A DNA stretch of 64,000 nucleotides. Origin: Vanessa cardui (lineage: Eukaryota > Arthropoda > Insecta > Lepidoptera > Nymphalidae). Below, piece after piece: positions 1 through 11,307 of the stretch (position 1 is the stretch's first letter; each line of letters begins with the position of its first letter). The notes beneath the pieces are model-generated. The model made no database searches. It saw nothing but the letters and a program-made list of their open reading frames with translations, and was not told the origin of the DNA. The stretch is from the NCBI RefSeq assembly GCF_905220365.1, contig NC_061135.1, positions 2,683,501 to 2,747,500 on the forward strand. Direction: 5' to 3'. The position numbers and the translations under genes are program-made.

Positions 1-534
1 TAATATCTACTTCAAACTAAATTATTGATATTTATTTAAATTACTCATATATAATTCTAAACCTTACATATTACCTCAAAGTAATAAATATTACTCTAAA
101 GCCTTCTTCATACTGTGCTCGTAACACGTATAATTTTCCGCTAATATTTCATGCCATGTACCAGTCATTACCGTTCCCATTTGCTTATCTGCCCTGCGTT
201 TGCAAACGCTACATTGAATGGCATTCGAGCATCATATGTCACAGTTGCCTTCATTACACCTCATAATGTATACGTCAGATGAGGTTCGTTTGATGTTTAA
301 TTGTTTTACCGACACGTCTGAAAGATTTTTAGTTTCTAACTTTAAGTAATTTTATGTCTATTGGTTTGTGTGATGATCCCTTTACATGATGAGATTTATT
401 ACGAATTAAGAACACTTTATAATCATTTAAGAATATTTATTAATTTATTCGCTGTGTTATTAGTTAGAGTATTGTTCTTGTAACAGAACCTGTCATATTA
501 TGAACTATCATATTGTCTGTCACCAATGCACATG
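1..534. other. AT-rich DNA, nothing recognised
   Basis: No repeat family, splice-bounded exon or RNA gene could be identified here. Confidence 0.5.
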
Positions 535-1125
535 GAAAAATCAAATCAAATCAAAGTACACTTTATTCAAAGACAAAGTCAACCTCTTTGGTCTAGTGGT
601 GTGTACACAGGTATTCATGGTTACACCACTCCGTGGTACCGGGTTCGATACCCGGCCGAGTCGATGTAGATTATCATTAGTTTGCTATGTCTTGGTCTGG
701 GTGTTTCTGGTACCGTCGTTACCTCTGAAGTGCTCAAGCTACTGACATTGGGATAAGATTAATGTATGTGATGTTGTCTCATATTTAATTATTTATAAAG
801 AGGCTATTACAAGAAATTTTGAATCGTCATTTAACAACTATGTTAAGTGAAGCTACCTCCATTTCGGAAAGTAGATTCTTCCGAGAAGAACCGGCTAGAA
901 AATCAATATGTACTCTTTCTCAACATTCAATAATAATACAGTCATGTCAGTTAAAATACAACGTAATGTAATATGTGAATGTAATATGCCTGGAAGTCAA
1001 CAAGTATTAATTCCACGTTTTTTATTGCCTGTATAATCTTGTATTGAATTAATGTGGAACTTTACCAATGTATTTTTAGCAAATGATTTGAATTAAGGAA
1101 ATGACAAAGATAAATATATTTTTTA
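535..1125 (-). mobile_element. LINE-J 3' end, split by a SINE
   Basis: The element reads on the minus strand. Its A-rich tail (aatcaaatcaaatc) and the ctttattcaa segment lie at 535-575. The match then breaks off at SINE-B and resumes at about 797 with the typical body, including gaagctacc, cggaaagtagattct and gagaagaaccgg. It ends near 1125 in the part that corresponds to the reverse transcriptase C-terminus. The copy is old and carries many substitutions, so no reading frame survives. Confidence 0.65.
581..796 (+). mobile_element. SINE-B copy nested in LINE-J
   Basis: This is a tRNA-derived head with a box A-like segment (tggtctagtggtgtg) and a box B (gggttcgatacccgg). The family body follows (gtcgatgtagattatcatt, then ggtaccgtcgttac) and the end is TTTA-rich. 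It interrupts LINE-J, so it is the younger insertion. Confidence 0.75.
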
Positions 1126-1164
1126 AGATATAGCAATCATTCCTTATACCACTAACTATGAATA

Positions 1165-1320
1165 CGAACTAAGATGTTATGTCGTGTCTTTAGTAACACT
1201 GGCTCACTGACCCTTCCAAATTGAACAATAATTATTGCTATTGACTTTAACATTTATGACGTGTTGGGTGATAACAACCCAGCTTGCACGAAACCCTACC
1301 ATCAAATGCTTGAATTAAGT
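1165..1320 (-). repeat. Degraded Repeat-D fragment
   Basis: Reverse-strand remnants of Repeat-D are visible: gaactaagatgttatgtc, cactggctcactgaccctt and ttgcacgaaaccctaccatca. The copy is heavily diverged. Confidence 0.55.
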
Positions 1321-1529
1321 AATTATGCATTCATGAGCTTGCAACATAAGAAACAAATGCAATCTTTTTTTTGGTGCGTTTTCTTTTTTAAAAACCTGTA
1401 AATGAGTTGTACTGACAACAACTGAAAATGAAATTCATTAGGATGCTTTACCATATTTTTCAAAGTTTGATTTAATTTTAAATATTCAAGTAACATAGTA
1501 TTAATAACAGAAGAATTTAATATTCAAAA

Positions 1530-1786
1530 GAGCCGAGATGGCCCAATGGTTAAAACGCGTGCATCTTAACCGAGGAATTCGATTTCAAACCCAGACAAGC
1601 ACCATTATATATATGTACTTATTTTATGTTTATAATTCATCCCGTGCTCGGCAGTGAAGGAAAACATCGCGAGGAAACCTGCATATGTCAAATTTTATCG
1701 AAATTCTGCCTCATGTGCATTCCACCAACCCGCATTGGAGGAGGAGGGGGCCTTATCTCAGCAGGAGGAAATATACAGGCTGTTAA
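1530..1786 (+). mobile_element. SINE-A (A1-like), internally deleted
   Basis: The tRNA-like head has box A (gatggcccaatggttaaaacgcg) and a weak box B. The body follows (gtgctcggcagtgaagg, cattccaccaacccgcattgg). About 40 bp that normally precede the final ggaggcctta are missing, and the copy ends in acaggctgttaatt. Open frames across it are fortuitous. Confidence 0.75.
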
Positions 1787-1789
1787 TTT

Positions 1790-2470
1790 ACTTTTTTTTT
1801 TACTTTTCATCTTCAATCAGAAATTAAAAGCAACTTCAGTTTTTGGGAATTTCCGAAAACATATTCATATGTATAAATACATACGTAGGTAAGAATATTC
1901 TTTGTGTATCACTGAAACTTATTAATCATATTAAACTCAAAAGGAGTATGTATAAAATTTGTGTTGCATACATTGCTCGATATATTTAAGCTAGAGCTGT
2001 CATTATGACAGTGCAATAGTATGAAATTTAGGTTATTAAATCGAAAATCCATCAAGAATATTTTATTAAAAAATGTAATACATAATATCAATATAATGAT
2101 ATATTTCCTTTTGTTTACAAAGAAATGATTTTCTCATATCTTATATTAGATTTTCGTTTACACGTTTCTTGATTTACGAGAAATAACGAGATTTACTTTC
2201 GATATCTTCATTCAAGCTGATATGAAATTATTCATGCTCGATTTAACACTCAGAAATCCAGGAATCGTGCCAATATGAAACTGATTAAGTGCGACTTTAA
2301 TCGTGCATACGGTACGCACATTTACACACGTATATATAATCTGTAGTTCAATGTTTATCTCTACTTCTATTTACGAGATCCTTCAATTTAGAATTCATTA
2401 TGTACACATTTAAGAGATATTATGCTGTAATCGAATGCTTCAAATAAAATTTATTTTATTTGTAAAATAA
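1790..2470. other. AT-rich DNA, nothing recognised
   Basis: Only short spurious frames are present, with no repeat family or exon seen. Confidence 0.5.
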
Positions 2471-2473
2471 AAA

Positions 2474-2780
2474 CGTAAAGTAAAGTAACAGCCTCTAAAT
2501 TTCCCACTGCTGGGATAAGGGCGCCTGTTCCATTAAGGAGAGGTATTGGAACATATTCCACCACGCTGTTCCAATGCGGGTTGGTGGAATGCTCATGTGG
2601 CAGAATTTAGATGAAATTAGACACATGCAAGTTTTCTGACGATATTTTCCTTCACCACCGAGCACGAGACGAATTATAAACACAAATTAAGCACATATAT
2701 GTAGTGGTGCTTGATTGGATTTGAACTCACAATCAACAGTTAAGATGCACACGTTCTAACCACTGTGCCATCTCAGCTTA
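2474..2780 (-). mobile_element. SINE-A1, near full length
   Basis: On the minus strand the head reads gagatggcacagtggttag and the tail ends in gttactttactttac. The diagnostic A1 segment ccattaaggagagg is present. It shows moderate divergence. Confidence 0.8.
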
Positions 2781-3019
2781 AATAAAAACGATCTTTATAC
2801 AACGATATTTTGACCGGTGTCTACTTCTGAATTCAGTTGAGCGAATCAGACAAAATAAATATAAAACACACGACAAATTTCGATCATGAAACATCATTAA
2901 GTTGTATGCTACATTTAAAAGTCTAAATATATAATCATTGCAATCATCAAAATAGCGTAAATGAGTTGGTTACTTACTTTACTTTATTCTTTACTAGTTA
3001 GTAGTCACCTGCGCGCGTT

Positions 3020-3049
3020 TAACTGGTAACGAACACCCGTTACCAGTTA
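3020..3049. repeat. Perfect short hairpin
   Basis: Arms of 12 nt (taactggtaacg / cgttaccagtta) flank a 6-nt loop. No transcription unit is associated with it. Confidence 0.8.
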
Positions 3050-3155
3050 GGCAAAAAAGTAGCCTATGTCCTTCTTGGACTTCAAATTTGCAAAATTTCA
3101 TCAGTTTAGCCTTTAGACCGTGAAAGGGCGACAGACAGGCAGACAGAGTTATGTT
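3050..3155. repeat. Probable dispersed repeat fragment
   Basis: The segment agtagcctatgtccttct, followed by a caaatttgcaaaatttcat stretch and a gacagacaggcagacagag run, resembles a repeat motif common in lepidopteran genomes. The family was not determined. Confidence 0.35.
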
Positions 3156-3472
3156 TACATTCCTATATAGAATGAACAAAATACATTACCCGATTAGGTT
3201 TCCGAAACGAATTCTTACACACACGAGTGCTATTCTACTGACCAATAAAAGTATCAGTACAAAAAACCTAGGAATTAATAACAGTAAAAAAGGCGTTATG
3301 GCGTTATTAGTTTTCTTCGCTAAAGTTAAAGTTAATAGTTCTCTTTCTTCAACGTTGCTTCATACAATATCATGGGAAATAACATACGAGCATTTCCAAA
3401 TAGCGTGTCGTCATTGTGTATTGATTTCACATAAATATAAGTTAATGTCTCGAATAAACTGTCCACTGATTT

Positions 3473-3494
3473 TATAGCGCTATATAGCGCTATA
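3473..3494. repeat. 22-bp perfect palindrome
   Basis: Two tatagcgc half-units are arranged as an exact palindrome in AT-rich DNA. It could form a cruciform. No function is implied. Confidence 0.8.
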
Positions 3495-3529
3495 TAACAC
3501 TTCATAATTAACTAAGCTTGGTTTTTCAT

Positions 3530-3735
3530 ATTTTATAATTCATCTCGTTCTCGGCGGTGAAGGATAACATCGTGAGAAAACCTGCATGTGTCACATTTCA
3601 TAGAAATTCTGGCATATGTGTTCCACCAGCCCGCATTGGAACAGCGTGGTTTGGTACATAATCCATGTTCTAAACCTTTTCCTCAAAGGGAGAGGAGGCC
3701 TTACCTCAGCAGTGGGAAATTTACAGGCTCTTTTT
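3530..3735 (+). mobile_element. SINE-A2, 5'-truncated
   Basis: The tRNA-like head is missing. The body runs from ataattcatctcgttctcgg to cagtgggaaatttacaggct, with the A2 mark cctcaaagggagagg. Confidence 0.75.
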
Positions 3736-3947
3736 CGCTTACATTCATAATTGATCGTTTTTGAGTAAATTATTTCCTATAACACGTTTTTATGTGACAT
3801 ACTTGAAGAAGTTCCAACACGTGTATTATAGCACTGCCTTAGGTTTCCGCCTCGTAGATACCAGTGATCAAAACGAATCATATATTGAATATAGTAGCCG
3901 AATATTAACATTCAATCAGATCATTTTATTACTAATGTGATATCATT

Positions 3948-4180
3948 TGACGACCTCTGTGGTCGAGTGTTGTGTACACCAGTTTTCATGGGTACGTCCG
4001 AGGTCCTTTGTTCGATTCTGGGCTGAGTCGATGTAGATTATCATTATTTTTCTATGTTGTCTTGGGTCTGGGTGTTTGTGGTACTGTCGTTACTTCTGAT
4101 TTTCCATTACACAAATGCTTTAGCTATTTACATTGGGATCAGAGGAATGTATGTGATGTCTTATATTTATTTATTTATCA
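3948..4180 (+). mobile_element. SINE-B copy
   Basis: The head reads gacctctgtggtcgagtg and box B is degraded (tgttcgattctgggc). The body contains gtcgatgtagattatcatt and ttgggtctgggtgtttgtgg, and the tail is a run of tttattta. Confidence 0.8.
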
Positions 4181-4219
4181 TTAAATGCTTTAATAGTCAC
4201 TATAGTCTTGAGTGACTAT

Positions 4220-4690
4220 TTTAAATTATATGTGGTGAACTTCCATTTGAGTGGAGCTCTAATGATGCAAACTTGAGAACGTTTATTGTTCTTCGCACAT
4301 TCTACAAAGGTTCTGGTGTTATTTATTCGAAAAGTTATCTTACAAGATACCATTTAGAATGGTTTTTGTCTGAATATATCGTTTCCTTAATGCCTTACAA
4401 AAGAGTGGAATAAAAATTATTCAGGTACCAAATATATTATCCTACGAATATACGTATGTATGTCGCTTGTTTTAATCAATATTCCAAATCTTTTACTCTT
4501 TAAATGTGTTCCATATCCAATCTAAATTGATATAATCGTTGTGTGGTATCCTCACCAAACCGATATAATTATGAAATAAATTAACTATCAAATTAAATTC
4601 AATGAATTTAAAATTTGTCTCATAATTATACGTCATCTGAATCATTTATAAAGCCTGTGGTTTATATAGCAAGGAGTGCTTATTATGCCT
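4220..4690. other. AT-rich DNA, nothing recognised
   Basis: No exon or repeat family could be supported. A weak 10-bp hairpin (4192-4220) lies at its left edge. Confidence 0.45.
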
Positions 4691-4694
4691 TGCT

Positions 4695-4965
4695 AAAAAA
4701 ATTGGTGGTACTGTTTTGTGCAAGCCTGTTTGGTTATCTGATATCCTACCGCTAAATCATGAGTTCTCAATATTGTTGTATTGGTTTGAAGGGTAAGTTT
4801 AACTACAAGCAGAATTTACATAACATCTTAGTTCCACATTTGGTGGCGCAGTAGAAATGAAAGGAATGGTTAATATTTTTAAAGGTCTCAAGATCTAATG
4901 GCGCTGATCTCTGATTACCATTAGAGCGCCCATTTTCTCGTCCACCAAGTATATCACAAAAAATC
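4695..4965 (+). repeat. Repeat-D copy, diverged
   Basis: Family landmarks in order are ttggtggtactgttttgtgcaag, ttgaagggtaag, taacatcttagttcc, ggtggcgca and tctcgtccacc. Confidence 0.7.
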
Positions 4966-5366
4966 AACTGTGACTAAACATGATTAAAATTAAACATGAT
5001 AAAACATTTTACAGAATAAAAAATGGTGAGTTTACCCATAAATGTGTATTATTATAGCACTGGAGTGAGCTATATAACGTTATCGAGAGGATGGTCCGCC
5101 TTATGAATGCGTGATGGGAAATACGAGACGATATAAAGTTATTGCGAATTTGAACCATATTTTGTGAATGTCACGTTTTTGAGTTATAAAAACGCAAGGT
5201 GTGCGTGATAAAATATTTCTTGTATTTCGAGTAGTATCGCAAAATATTAAGCAGTTTGTTATCTATTCTATTTTACTATTAAAAATGGAATTAAGATGTC
5301 AACTTACTAGCGTCAACATGTATGTTAGAATAATAACCGATATTGGTCAAAAAGCTGTATTACCTG

Positions 5367-5630
5367 AGTTGTGAATCGAAGATGTAGTCTTTGAAGCCCA
5401 GGGGAGCAATTCTGAATTTTCTTCTATTTCACTTCATATGCTTAACCTGCGTATATAATACATCTTGTGCTCGGCATCGAAAGAAAACAATTTATAAGCT
5501 CGTATGTTAGATAAAAATCTAGCACGTCAAAAATCGCATTGGAACAGTATGGTAGAACAAAGCTGCAAATCCTTCTCCTCAATAGGAGAGTTGGTTAGTT
5601 CAGCGTTGGCAGACTGCTGCTTATATACCT
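5367..5630 (+). mobile_element. SINE-A, strongly degraded
   Basis: The landmarks tttgaagcccagg, acatcttgtgctcggc, cgcattggaacagtatggt and ccttctcctcaataggag are in the right order but heavily mutated. 4966-5366 on its left holds nothing recognisable. Confidence 0.6.
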
Positions 5631-5639
5631 ACTGCTGTA

Positions 5640-6435
5640 TTTACAATTTTAATATAATTTTAGAAATTAGTTAGCTGTTCAAAATAAAGTTCTAGCGACG
5701 TATAATATAGTTTTAGATATAGCAGTTTTTATAGGTTTGGGGATGTAAGCTGTATGATAGATTGATGATGAAAATGAAATGGCTTACATCTATTCTCAGC
5801 TTAATGGCATTTCCATTGTGGTAAAAGACCATGTCACGGAGAAGAAAAGGAGCTGATTCTGATGGAATTTGCAGCTTTATTCTGTAAGGAATCACTTTGA
5901 ATCTCACTCGTGGAACATTAACATTCGATTTTGCTGAGACGGTTTTTTTTGTTATATGTATCCTGTAAGAGTTATCTTCACGAGAGTTAGTGTTACATGA
6001 ATTTTTCTCACATTTAACAACAACGATTCAACATTATCATATCTATTTTTTTTTACTTTGAGCACGCCAAACAAAAAAAAACACAGATGGTTAATCCCGG
6101 TTGAGGAAGGCCACAGTTAAATCAAAATCTTTAAAAATATATAGAGTTTCATTGACTTTTCAGTACAGTAGAAAAACTTTACTCATAAAAGCTTTTCCTC
6201 TTAGAAACTTTAACGTTCTTTGATACAGATAATCTCAATAAGAATGGAATAAAAGTTTGAAATGTCGTTTCTGGAATTGTACATATCATTGAAGATGATT
6301 TCATTTGTAATCAAAATTATTCGATCGGTCAACTAAAGGAATGAGACGCTAAGTTTAATTTGAATCTACGTTTTTTTAATACGATGTCAAATAAAGACAA
6401 TTATGATTGTCATTTAACTTTCATACTTTTTATTG
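5640..6435. other. AT-rich DNA, nothing recognised
   Basis: Homopolymer-rich sequence without a recognisable exon or repeat. Confidence 0.45.
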
Positions 6436-6439
6436 CATA

Positions 6440-6650
6440 GAAGGTCTAGGTAGGCAAATGGGAGACCTGGTGGTACATTGTCAGCAGTACTTTGACATCC
6501 AAAAAAATTAACCATTATTTACAACACTACACCGACCTTGGGAACTGAGATTTTATGGTCCTAGTCATTTTGGTTGTTACACTGGTATTGTTGGGTTCAA
6601 ATTTGAAGCCAACAATACCAAGTATTTCTGCTTGACGTAGAATATAAATG
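6440..6650 (-). repeat. Repeat-D, degraded
   Basis: Minus-strand landmarks accttgggaactgagat and gttacactggtattgt survive, in a very diverged copy. Confidence 0.5.
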
Positions 6651-6726
6651 GGTAGAAAATTAGAAAACCACATATATCCTATAAAGCATTTCTTGTTCGT
6701 TATCGTACTAGACTTATGATTATTTT

Positions 6727-6840
6727 TAAATGTCAAGCTTCTCTGAAACCTGGCTAAGAAAAATAATTATGTGACCTAAATGTTCACAAATTCCCTATAT
6801 TTTAAAAACTAATATAAAATGATAACTGTGCGTATAACCG
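6727..6840 (+). repeat. Unnamed dispersed repeat, copy 1
   Basis: It shares an ordered series of words with 7986-8120: aatgtcaagctt, cgaaacc/tgaaacc, aaaataatta, taaatgtt, cacaaattcc and ataaaatga. The similarity spans about 110 bp with small indels. It matches none of the other families here. Confidence 0.5.
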
Positions 6841-7357
6841 AAAAAGCTACAGCCATGTAGGGTGAGCCCGTGTCCGTCTGTACCAAGCACAGGCTACATA
6901 ATGTTCATAAATCAGTTGGCTTTGATCGTTTCGCGTAGAAAAAAACGCGTGTTATATGACAGTACATTTCTATGATCCAGTTATAACCGGATTTATTCGG
7001 TTTATGAATAAAGTGGTTTATCCATTGAATATTTGATTTCGGAGCGTGTGAACATGTGGTGTGAGAGCGTTAAAAAATGTTTTGTTACGCACACAAATAT
7101 ACTCACAAAGCTGTTTCGGAAAAAAATAAAATACTCCTTTATTTAACGGAGGCAATGATTTTTTTTACTATAACATAGGGCAGTTTTGTCTGACAATATG
7201 TTGTTGAATATTATTTCGTTGAATTTTTTCAAATCTATAATATCTGTCGGTCTAACAGCTTGTTATTAAATTTACTGATTACGAGGCTCTGATTTTCTAT
7301 CAGGGTTTTAGTTGATAAAAGCCACTGGGTATCACTCCGTCACAGAAAATCTTAATA

Positions 7358-7620
7358 CTTGGTGGTAGGGTTTTGTGCAAGCCTGCTTGGGTAGGTACCA
7401 TCCACTCATCAGATATTCTACCGCTAAACAAGAGTACACAGTATTGTTGTGTGCCGGTGTAACTACAGGCACATGGGACATAGCATTTTAGTTCGTGGGT
7501 TAGTGGCGCATTGTCGATGTACGGAATTGTTACAATTTTTTATAGCATCATTGCCTATGGGTGATGGTGACCATCAAGTGGCCCATATGCTTGTCCGCTA
7601 ACCTATTCCATAAAAAAGGA
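7358..7620 (+). repeat. Repeat-D copy
   Basis: Nearly complete. It runs from acttggtggtagggttttgtg through the cactcatcagatattctaccgc box to tgcttgtccgctaacctatt and an A-rich end. A short segment after cagtattgttgtg is deleted. Confidence 0.8.
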
Positions 7621-7734
7621 GATATAATGTAACGTTCATCAAAGATGTATTCTAATCAATAAAGAAGACCATCATATTCTACCAGTAGTTTCTAGTTCTG
7701 ATGATCGATGTGAAATTCTGACAAGTCTTTATGA

Positions 7735-7905
7735 AAATCGAAATCACTTCAAGCACTTTTGAATCGTCATTTTACAATTAAGTGAAGCTACCACCGTTCG
7801 GAAAGTAGATTCTACCGAGAAGAACTAGCAAGAAACTTGGTAGTTACTTTTTTTCAACATTTAAAAAATACAATCATATTAGCTAAATACAGTTATATAT
7901 GTATG
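7735..7905 (-). mobile_element. LINE-J 3' fragment
   Basis: On the plus strand it reads cacttttgaatcgtcatttt, gtgaagctaccacc and ggaaagtagattctaccgag. These match the 3' untranslated part of LINE-J in reverse. Confidence 0.75.
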
Positions 7906-7985
7906 TAATATAATGTAAAAACTGAAACATATTGAGCAAACTAAAAAGCTTTGATCGCTTCTTATTATGGTAGATTAAGGTGAAT

Positions 7986-8120
7986 TTTAGATGTCAAGCT
8001 TATACGAAACCCAATTTGACTAAAATAATTAAGTTCGAATAAAAATTATCGGTGAGGTAAATGTTTAATCACAAATTCCGTATTTTCATAAAATAATATG
8101 AAATGACTACGGAACTAAGT
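7986..8120 (+). repeat. Unnamed dispersed repeat, copy 2
   Basis: Partner of 6727-6840 in the same orientation, with a roughly 20-bp insertion relative to it. No open frame or known family was recognised. Confidence 0.5.
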
Positions 8121-8127
8121 ACTGGTA

Positions 8128-8490
8128 CATCGGACCGATAAGAAGTTATTGGTATATTGAACTTTGGAACTTCGGACTATGTGTCTCGGAAAGTATGTAG
8201 AGCCTTCAGTCCTGTGTCTACAGTCTTCCCAGTCGTGTCTAATTATGCCATCTCAGAATGCAGCAGTGATTACGCAACTTGGAAGCCGAATACTTTTAGG
8301 ACACGTTAACTATCATCGTTTTTTTTTGTTTATATTAAGTTAGTAGTTATAATTAGATAATATGTTTTTATTTTTGTTGTTTTTCTTTTTCTCTTTCTTT
8401 CTTTTCAACATGTACTACGTAGTTGCCTATTCTCTCTTGAGTTTGGTCACTATTACCGATATCGGTCAGGACGAAAACATCGTGTCAAAC
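8128..8490 (+). mobile_element. SINE-C remnant, two pieces
   Basis: Piece one (8128-8262) keeps gttattgg, cttcggact, ctcggaaagtatgtagagcc, cagtcgtgtc and tgccatctcag in family order. Piece two (about 8445-8490) keeps the end segment ttaccgatatcggtcaggacg. Unrelated sequence lies between them. Confidence 0.5.
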
Positions 8491-8494
8491 TTTA

Positions 8495-9050
8495 ATGTTA
8501 CTTGACTCAGTATTACGAGTTACAGGAATCCATAAAATCTTACAAGACGGAAAACAAACCTCTTTATAATACGAGCACGATTATTCCAACTGTACTTGAA
8601 AAAAAAAAAAACTCAGCTAACATCGAAGAAAGTTTAAAAGTAATAATACGTTATTAACCAATAATGGGGTCGTAAAACTTTGACCATTTTTCTTATATGA
8701 CGTCATAACATCGAATAGGTTTTCAAAGATATTGCGTTGAAAGATTACTTCTTTATTTTAAGTCTAATAGCGTATAGAGTCTATAATCTAGATTGATTTC
8801 AAAGTTCAGGTGTTGGTTTTATGGTCTGTATTATAATTTACACGAGCTATTGTTGCTAACATCGAAACAAAGTTTGTTCGTGGAATTATGGGTGATTGTA
8901 TATACCAGACGGTTTTTGCAAAGCCATTCATTTTTTATTTAATAAAGGTATGCGGACTGAAAAATAGGATATGTGATATGTCTCTCTATGGAGCTGTTCA
9001 TGTATTTGGAATTGTTACAAATATTTGATATTTTTTGTTTTGTATTTTTG
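8495..9050. other. AT-rich DNA, nothing recognised
   Basis: No coding exon or repeat could be supported in this stretch. Confidence 0.45.
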
Positions 9051-9053
9051 TTG

Positions 9054-9405
9054 TTAATACTTTATTCAAGTAGGCTTTTACAAGCACTTTTGAATCGTCT
9101 TTTAATATGTATATTAAGTGAAGCTACCACCGGTTCGGAAAGTAGATTCTACCAAAAAGAACCGATAAGATAATGATCAGTACTTACTTAATTTTTTTTT
9201 CAACATTTTGTGTCTGGAAGTAAATAAGTATTAATTCCATGGTTTTTTATCGTCTGTATAATCTTGTATTAAATATTATAGCTTATTTACCAATGTGTTA
9301 TTTACAATCTATTTGAAATTACGAAATGGCAAAGTTAATAATGTCTGTTGAATTTTGTTATAGAAACGGAGACTTTATCCCAATAAGGATTTATTGACTT
9401 TATAT
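9054..9405 (-). mobile_element. LINE-J 3' end with decayed RT C-terminus
   Basis: It begins with ctttattcaagtaggctttt and passes through gctaccaccggttcgg. It then enters the reverse complement of the RT C-terminal coding part (attttgttatagaaacgga, aaggatttattgactt). The frame is broken. Confidence 0.75.
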
Positions 9406-9469
9406 TAGAATTGTTTATATGATTGTATAATAGTGTGTGTATGTGTAATAGTATTTTTAATGCATATCA

Positions 9470-9600
9470 CGAATGCGTCACAAATCTTGGGAATTAAGAT
9501 GTTAATGTATGACCTGTAGTTATCCTCAAAACCATAACAAAACTATACCTATTATTGCCGTTCAGTAGTACAGTCAGAGTAAGAAAACCTTCGTCAGTTT
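9470..9600 (-). repeat. Repeat-D fragment, degraded
   Basis: Landmarks cttgggaattaagatgtta and acctgtagtta match the reverse strand of Repeat-D. Confidence 0.45.
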
Positions 9601-9848
9601 TCAAATTCAATCCTTTATCATGTTTTAATCTCTTAGTACATTTTGAATCTAATCATCAAGTCATTGCGACGCAATATGTCATTCTCGATTGGTAAAGCAG
9701 ATTATCGCTCATACTGAGCACACGAAAATAGATCTTAAGGTGACGAACCTTTTCTTACCTCGATAAGTGGCTTCTCAGACAAGCTTGCACACATCACTAC
9801 AAAATTATATTACAATCACAACATGGTTAAAAAACGTAAGAAAAACAA

Positions 9849-9907
9849 AGTTAATTTGATGACTATAAATGGAAAATAAGTTTCCATTTATAGTCATCAA
9901 ATTAACT
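9849..9907. repeat. Perfect hairpin, 27-bp stem
   Basis: Left arm 9849-9875 and right arm 9881-9907 are exact reverse complements around the 5-nt loop ataag. The arms match nothing else noticed in the window, so this is a local inverted duplication rather than a known transposon end. The loop is too tight for a typical microRNA precursor. Confidence 0.85.
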
Positions 9908-10137
9908 CTTCATAAACTTTTGCATTATCCTATCCATATAATATATTCCAGTTTTAAACGGTTTTGTACCTATTTTACAATTTATGAATCCCTATTTTAA
10001 TCTGTTCTATAATTATGACGTGTTACTCTATCAAACGGAACAGTCACACTATTACAAATTTAAAATTATAGGGTAATTTGTGTACACATATGACAACAAA
10101 GAATTTTTGGACCAACATTAAATAAAATGTTTTGATA

Positions 10138-10365
10138 TTTAGTTAGCCGTGCCCTCGACTTTGTATGCGTTGAAATTTAACAAAAATTGTTGTAGCCATA
10201 TTTATTCTTATTACATGAGTTATATGCTAGTAAAAGTCTCATCAAAATTGGTCCAGCCGTTCCAGAGATTAGCCGGAACGATTATACAGACATACAAAAA
10301 TAATGTTTTACGTACATATGCATGTAGATAAATGCGGTTATTTTAATATTACAAACAGACACACC
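10138..10365 (-). mobile_element. HEL-1 (Helitron-like, non-autonomous)
   Basis: On the minus strand it runs from an aaaattggtgtgtctgtttg start through ttccggctaatctctggaac and aattttgatgagacttt to cgagggcacggctaact, a degraded CTAGT-type 3' end. It has no coding capacity. Helitron assignment rests on the end sequences only. Confidence 0.55.
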
Positions 10366-10613
10366 AATTTTATAACATGTAAAGATCTTCAATGTCTGAG
10401 TACTGCATAAAAACTTGAACACTTTTTTATCCAAATATAAGCAACAAAAAACCAGCTTTAGTATTAAGTAAATATATAATTTAACATGACAGAGAGTTAT
10501 ACACGTCCTTTGGTGAGACATCGTTTTAAACGCGATTAAGATGTCAGTTTAGCCGGAATTTAGGATGAAGGTTATTTTATAAGCGAATCGGGTGAGGGTG
10601 AAACTATACTTGT

Positions 10614-10885
10614 TTGTAATCTATACATATAATAAAATTGGAGCGTCTATTTGTTATATTAAAATAGCCCTCTTTTTACTCAATACATAATATGTATGTT
10701 TACACGGTACTCATATCAAAATAACATTTTTTTACAATTTTTATCTGTCAGTCTGTTTGTTCCGGCTAATCTCTGGAACGATTGGACTGTTTTTGATGGG
10801 ACTTTCACTGGGAGATAGCTGATATAACAAGGAGTAACTTAGGCTATTTTTTTTTTAATTTAAACGCGTTCAAGTTCGTGGGCAT
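10614..10885 (+). mobile_element. HEL-1 copy
   Basis: It starts with tctatacatataataaaatt and includes ttgttccggctaatctctgg, gggactttcactggg and aaggagtaacttaggc. It ends with acgcgttcaagttcgtggg. It lies in opposite orientation to the copy at 10138-10365, with the two 5' ends facing each other. Confidence 0.6.
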
Positions 10886-11042
10886 AGTTGGTAAGAGAAA
10901 AGTTTCAAAATTAAATTTTAAATGATGTAATAAATTCAAACGAGTAGTTATTCAACCAATTAGAATTATGTTTTACAAAAACATACAGAAAAAGATCAAT
11001 GGACACATCGCCGAGTTTCAAATAATTATTATCACTACATAT

Positions 11043-11290
11043 TATAAAATAAAGTTTCCCAGCCGCGTCTGTCTCTCTGTAGGTTTACGATAAACTCCAA
11101 AACTACGAAACGAATTACCATGTGGTTTTCACTAATAGATAGGTTTAGCTATGTAATTTAAAGTTTTTGTGTAAATGAGTTGAATTAGAGCGACAACTGT
11201 TTAACATGTAAAGCAACAAATATATATAATTAAAAGGTAAAATATTTAAAAAAAATTATGTCCATCTGTGCGAAGCTGGGGCGGGACGCT
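11043..11290 (+). mobile_element. HEL-2 (Helitron-like)
   Basis: The 3' end gcgaagctggggcgggacgc followed by tagct resembles a Helitron hairpin followed by CTAG. Interior words are aaagtttcccagccgcgtct and ctctgtaggtttacg. There is no open frame. Confidence 0.45.
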
Positions 11291-11307
11291 AGCTATTTAA
11301 AAAAAAT

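Noticed and set aside
3151..3477. 108-codon plus-strand open frame
   Set aside because: No recognisable domain, and it begins in a probable repeat fragment. Length alone is not enough in AT-rich DNA.
9849..9907. MicroRNA precursor
   Set aside because: The stem is perfect and only 27 bp with a 5-nt loop. Insect precursors are longer, imperfect and have larger loops.
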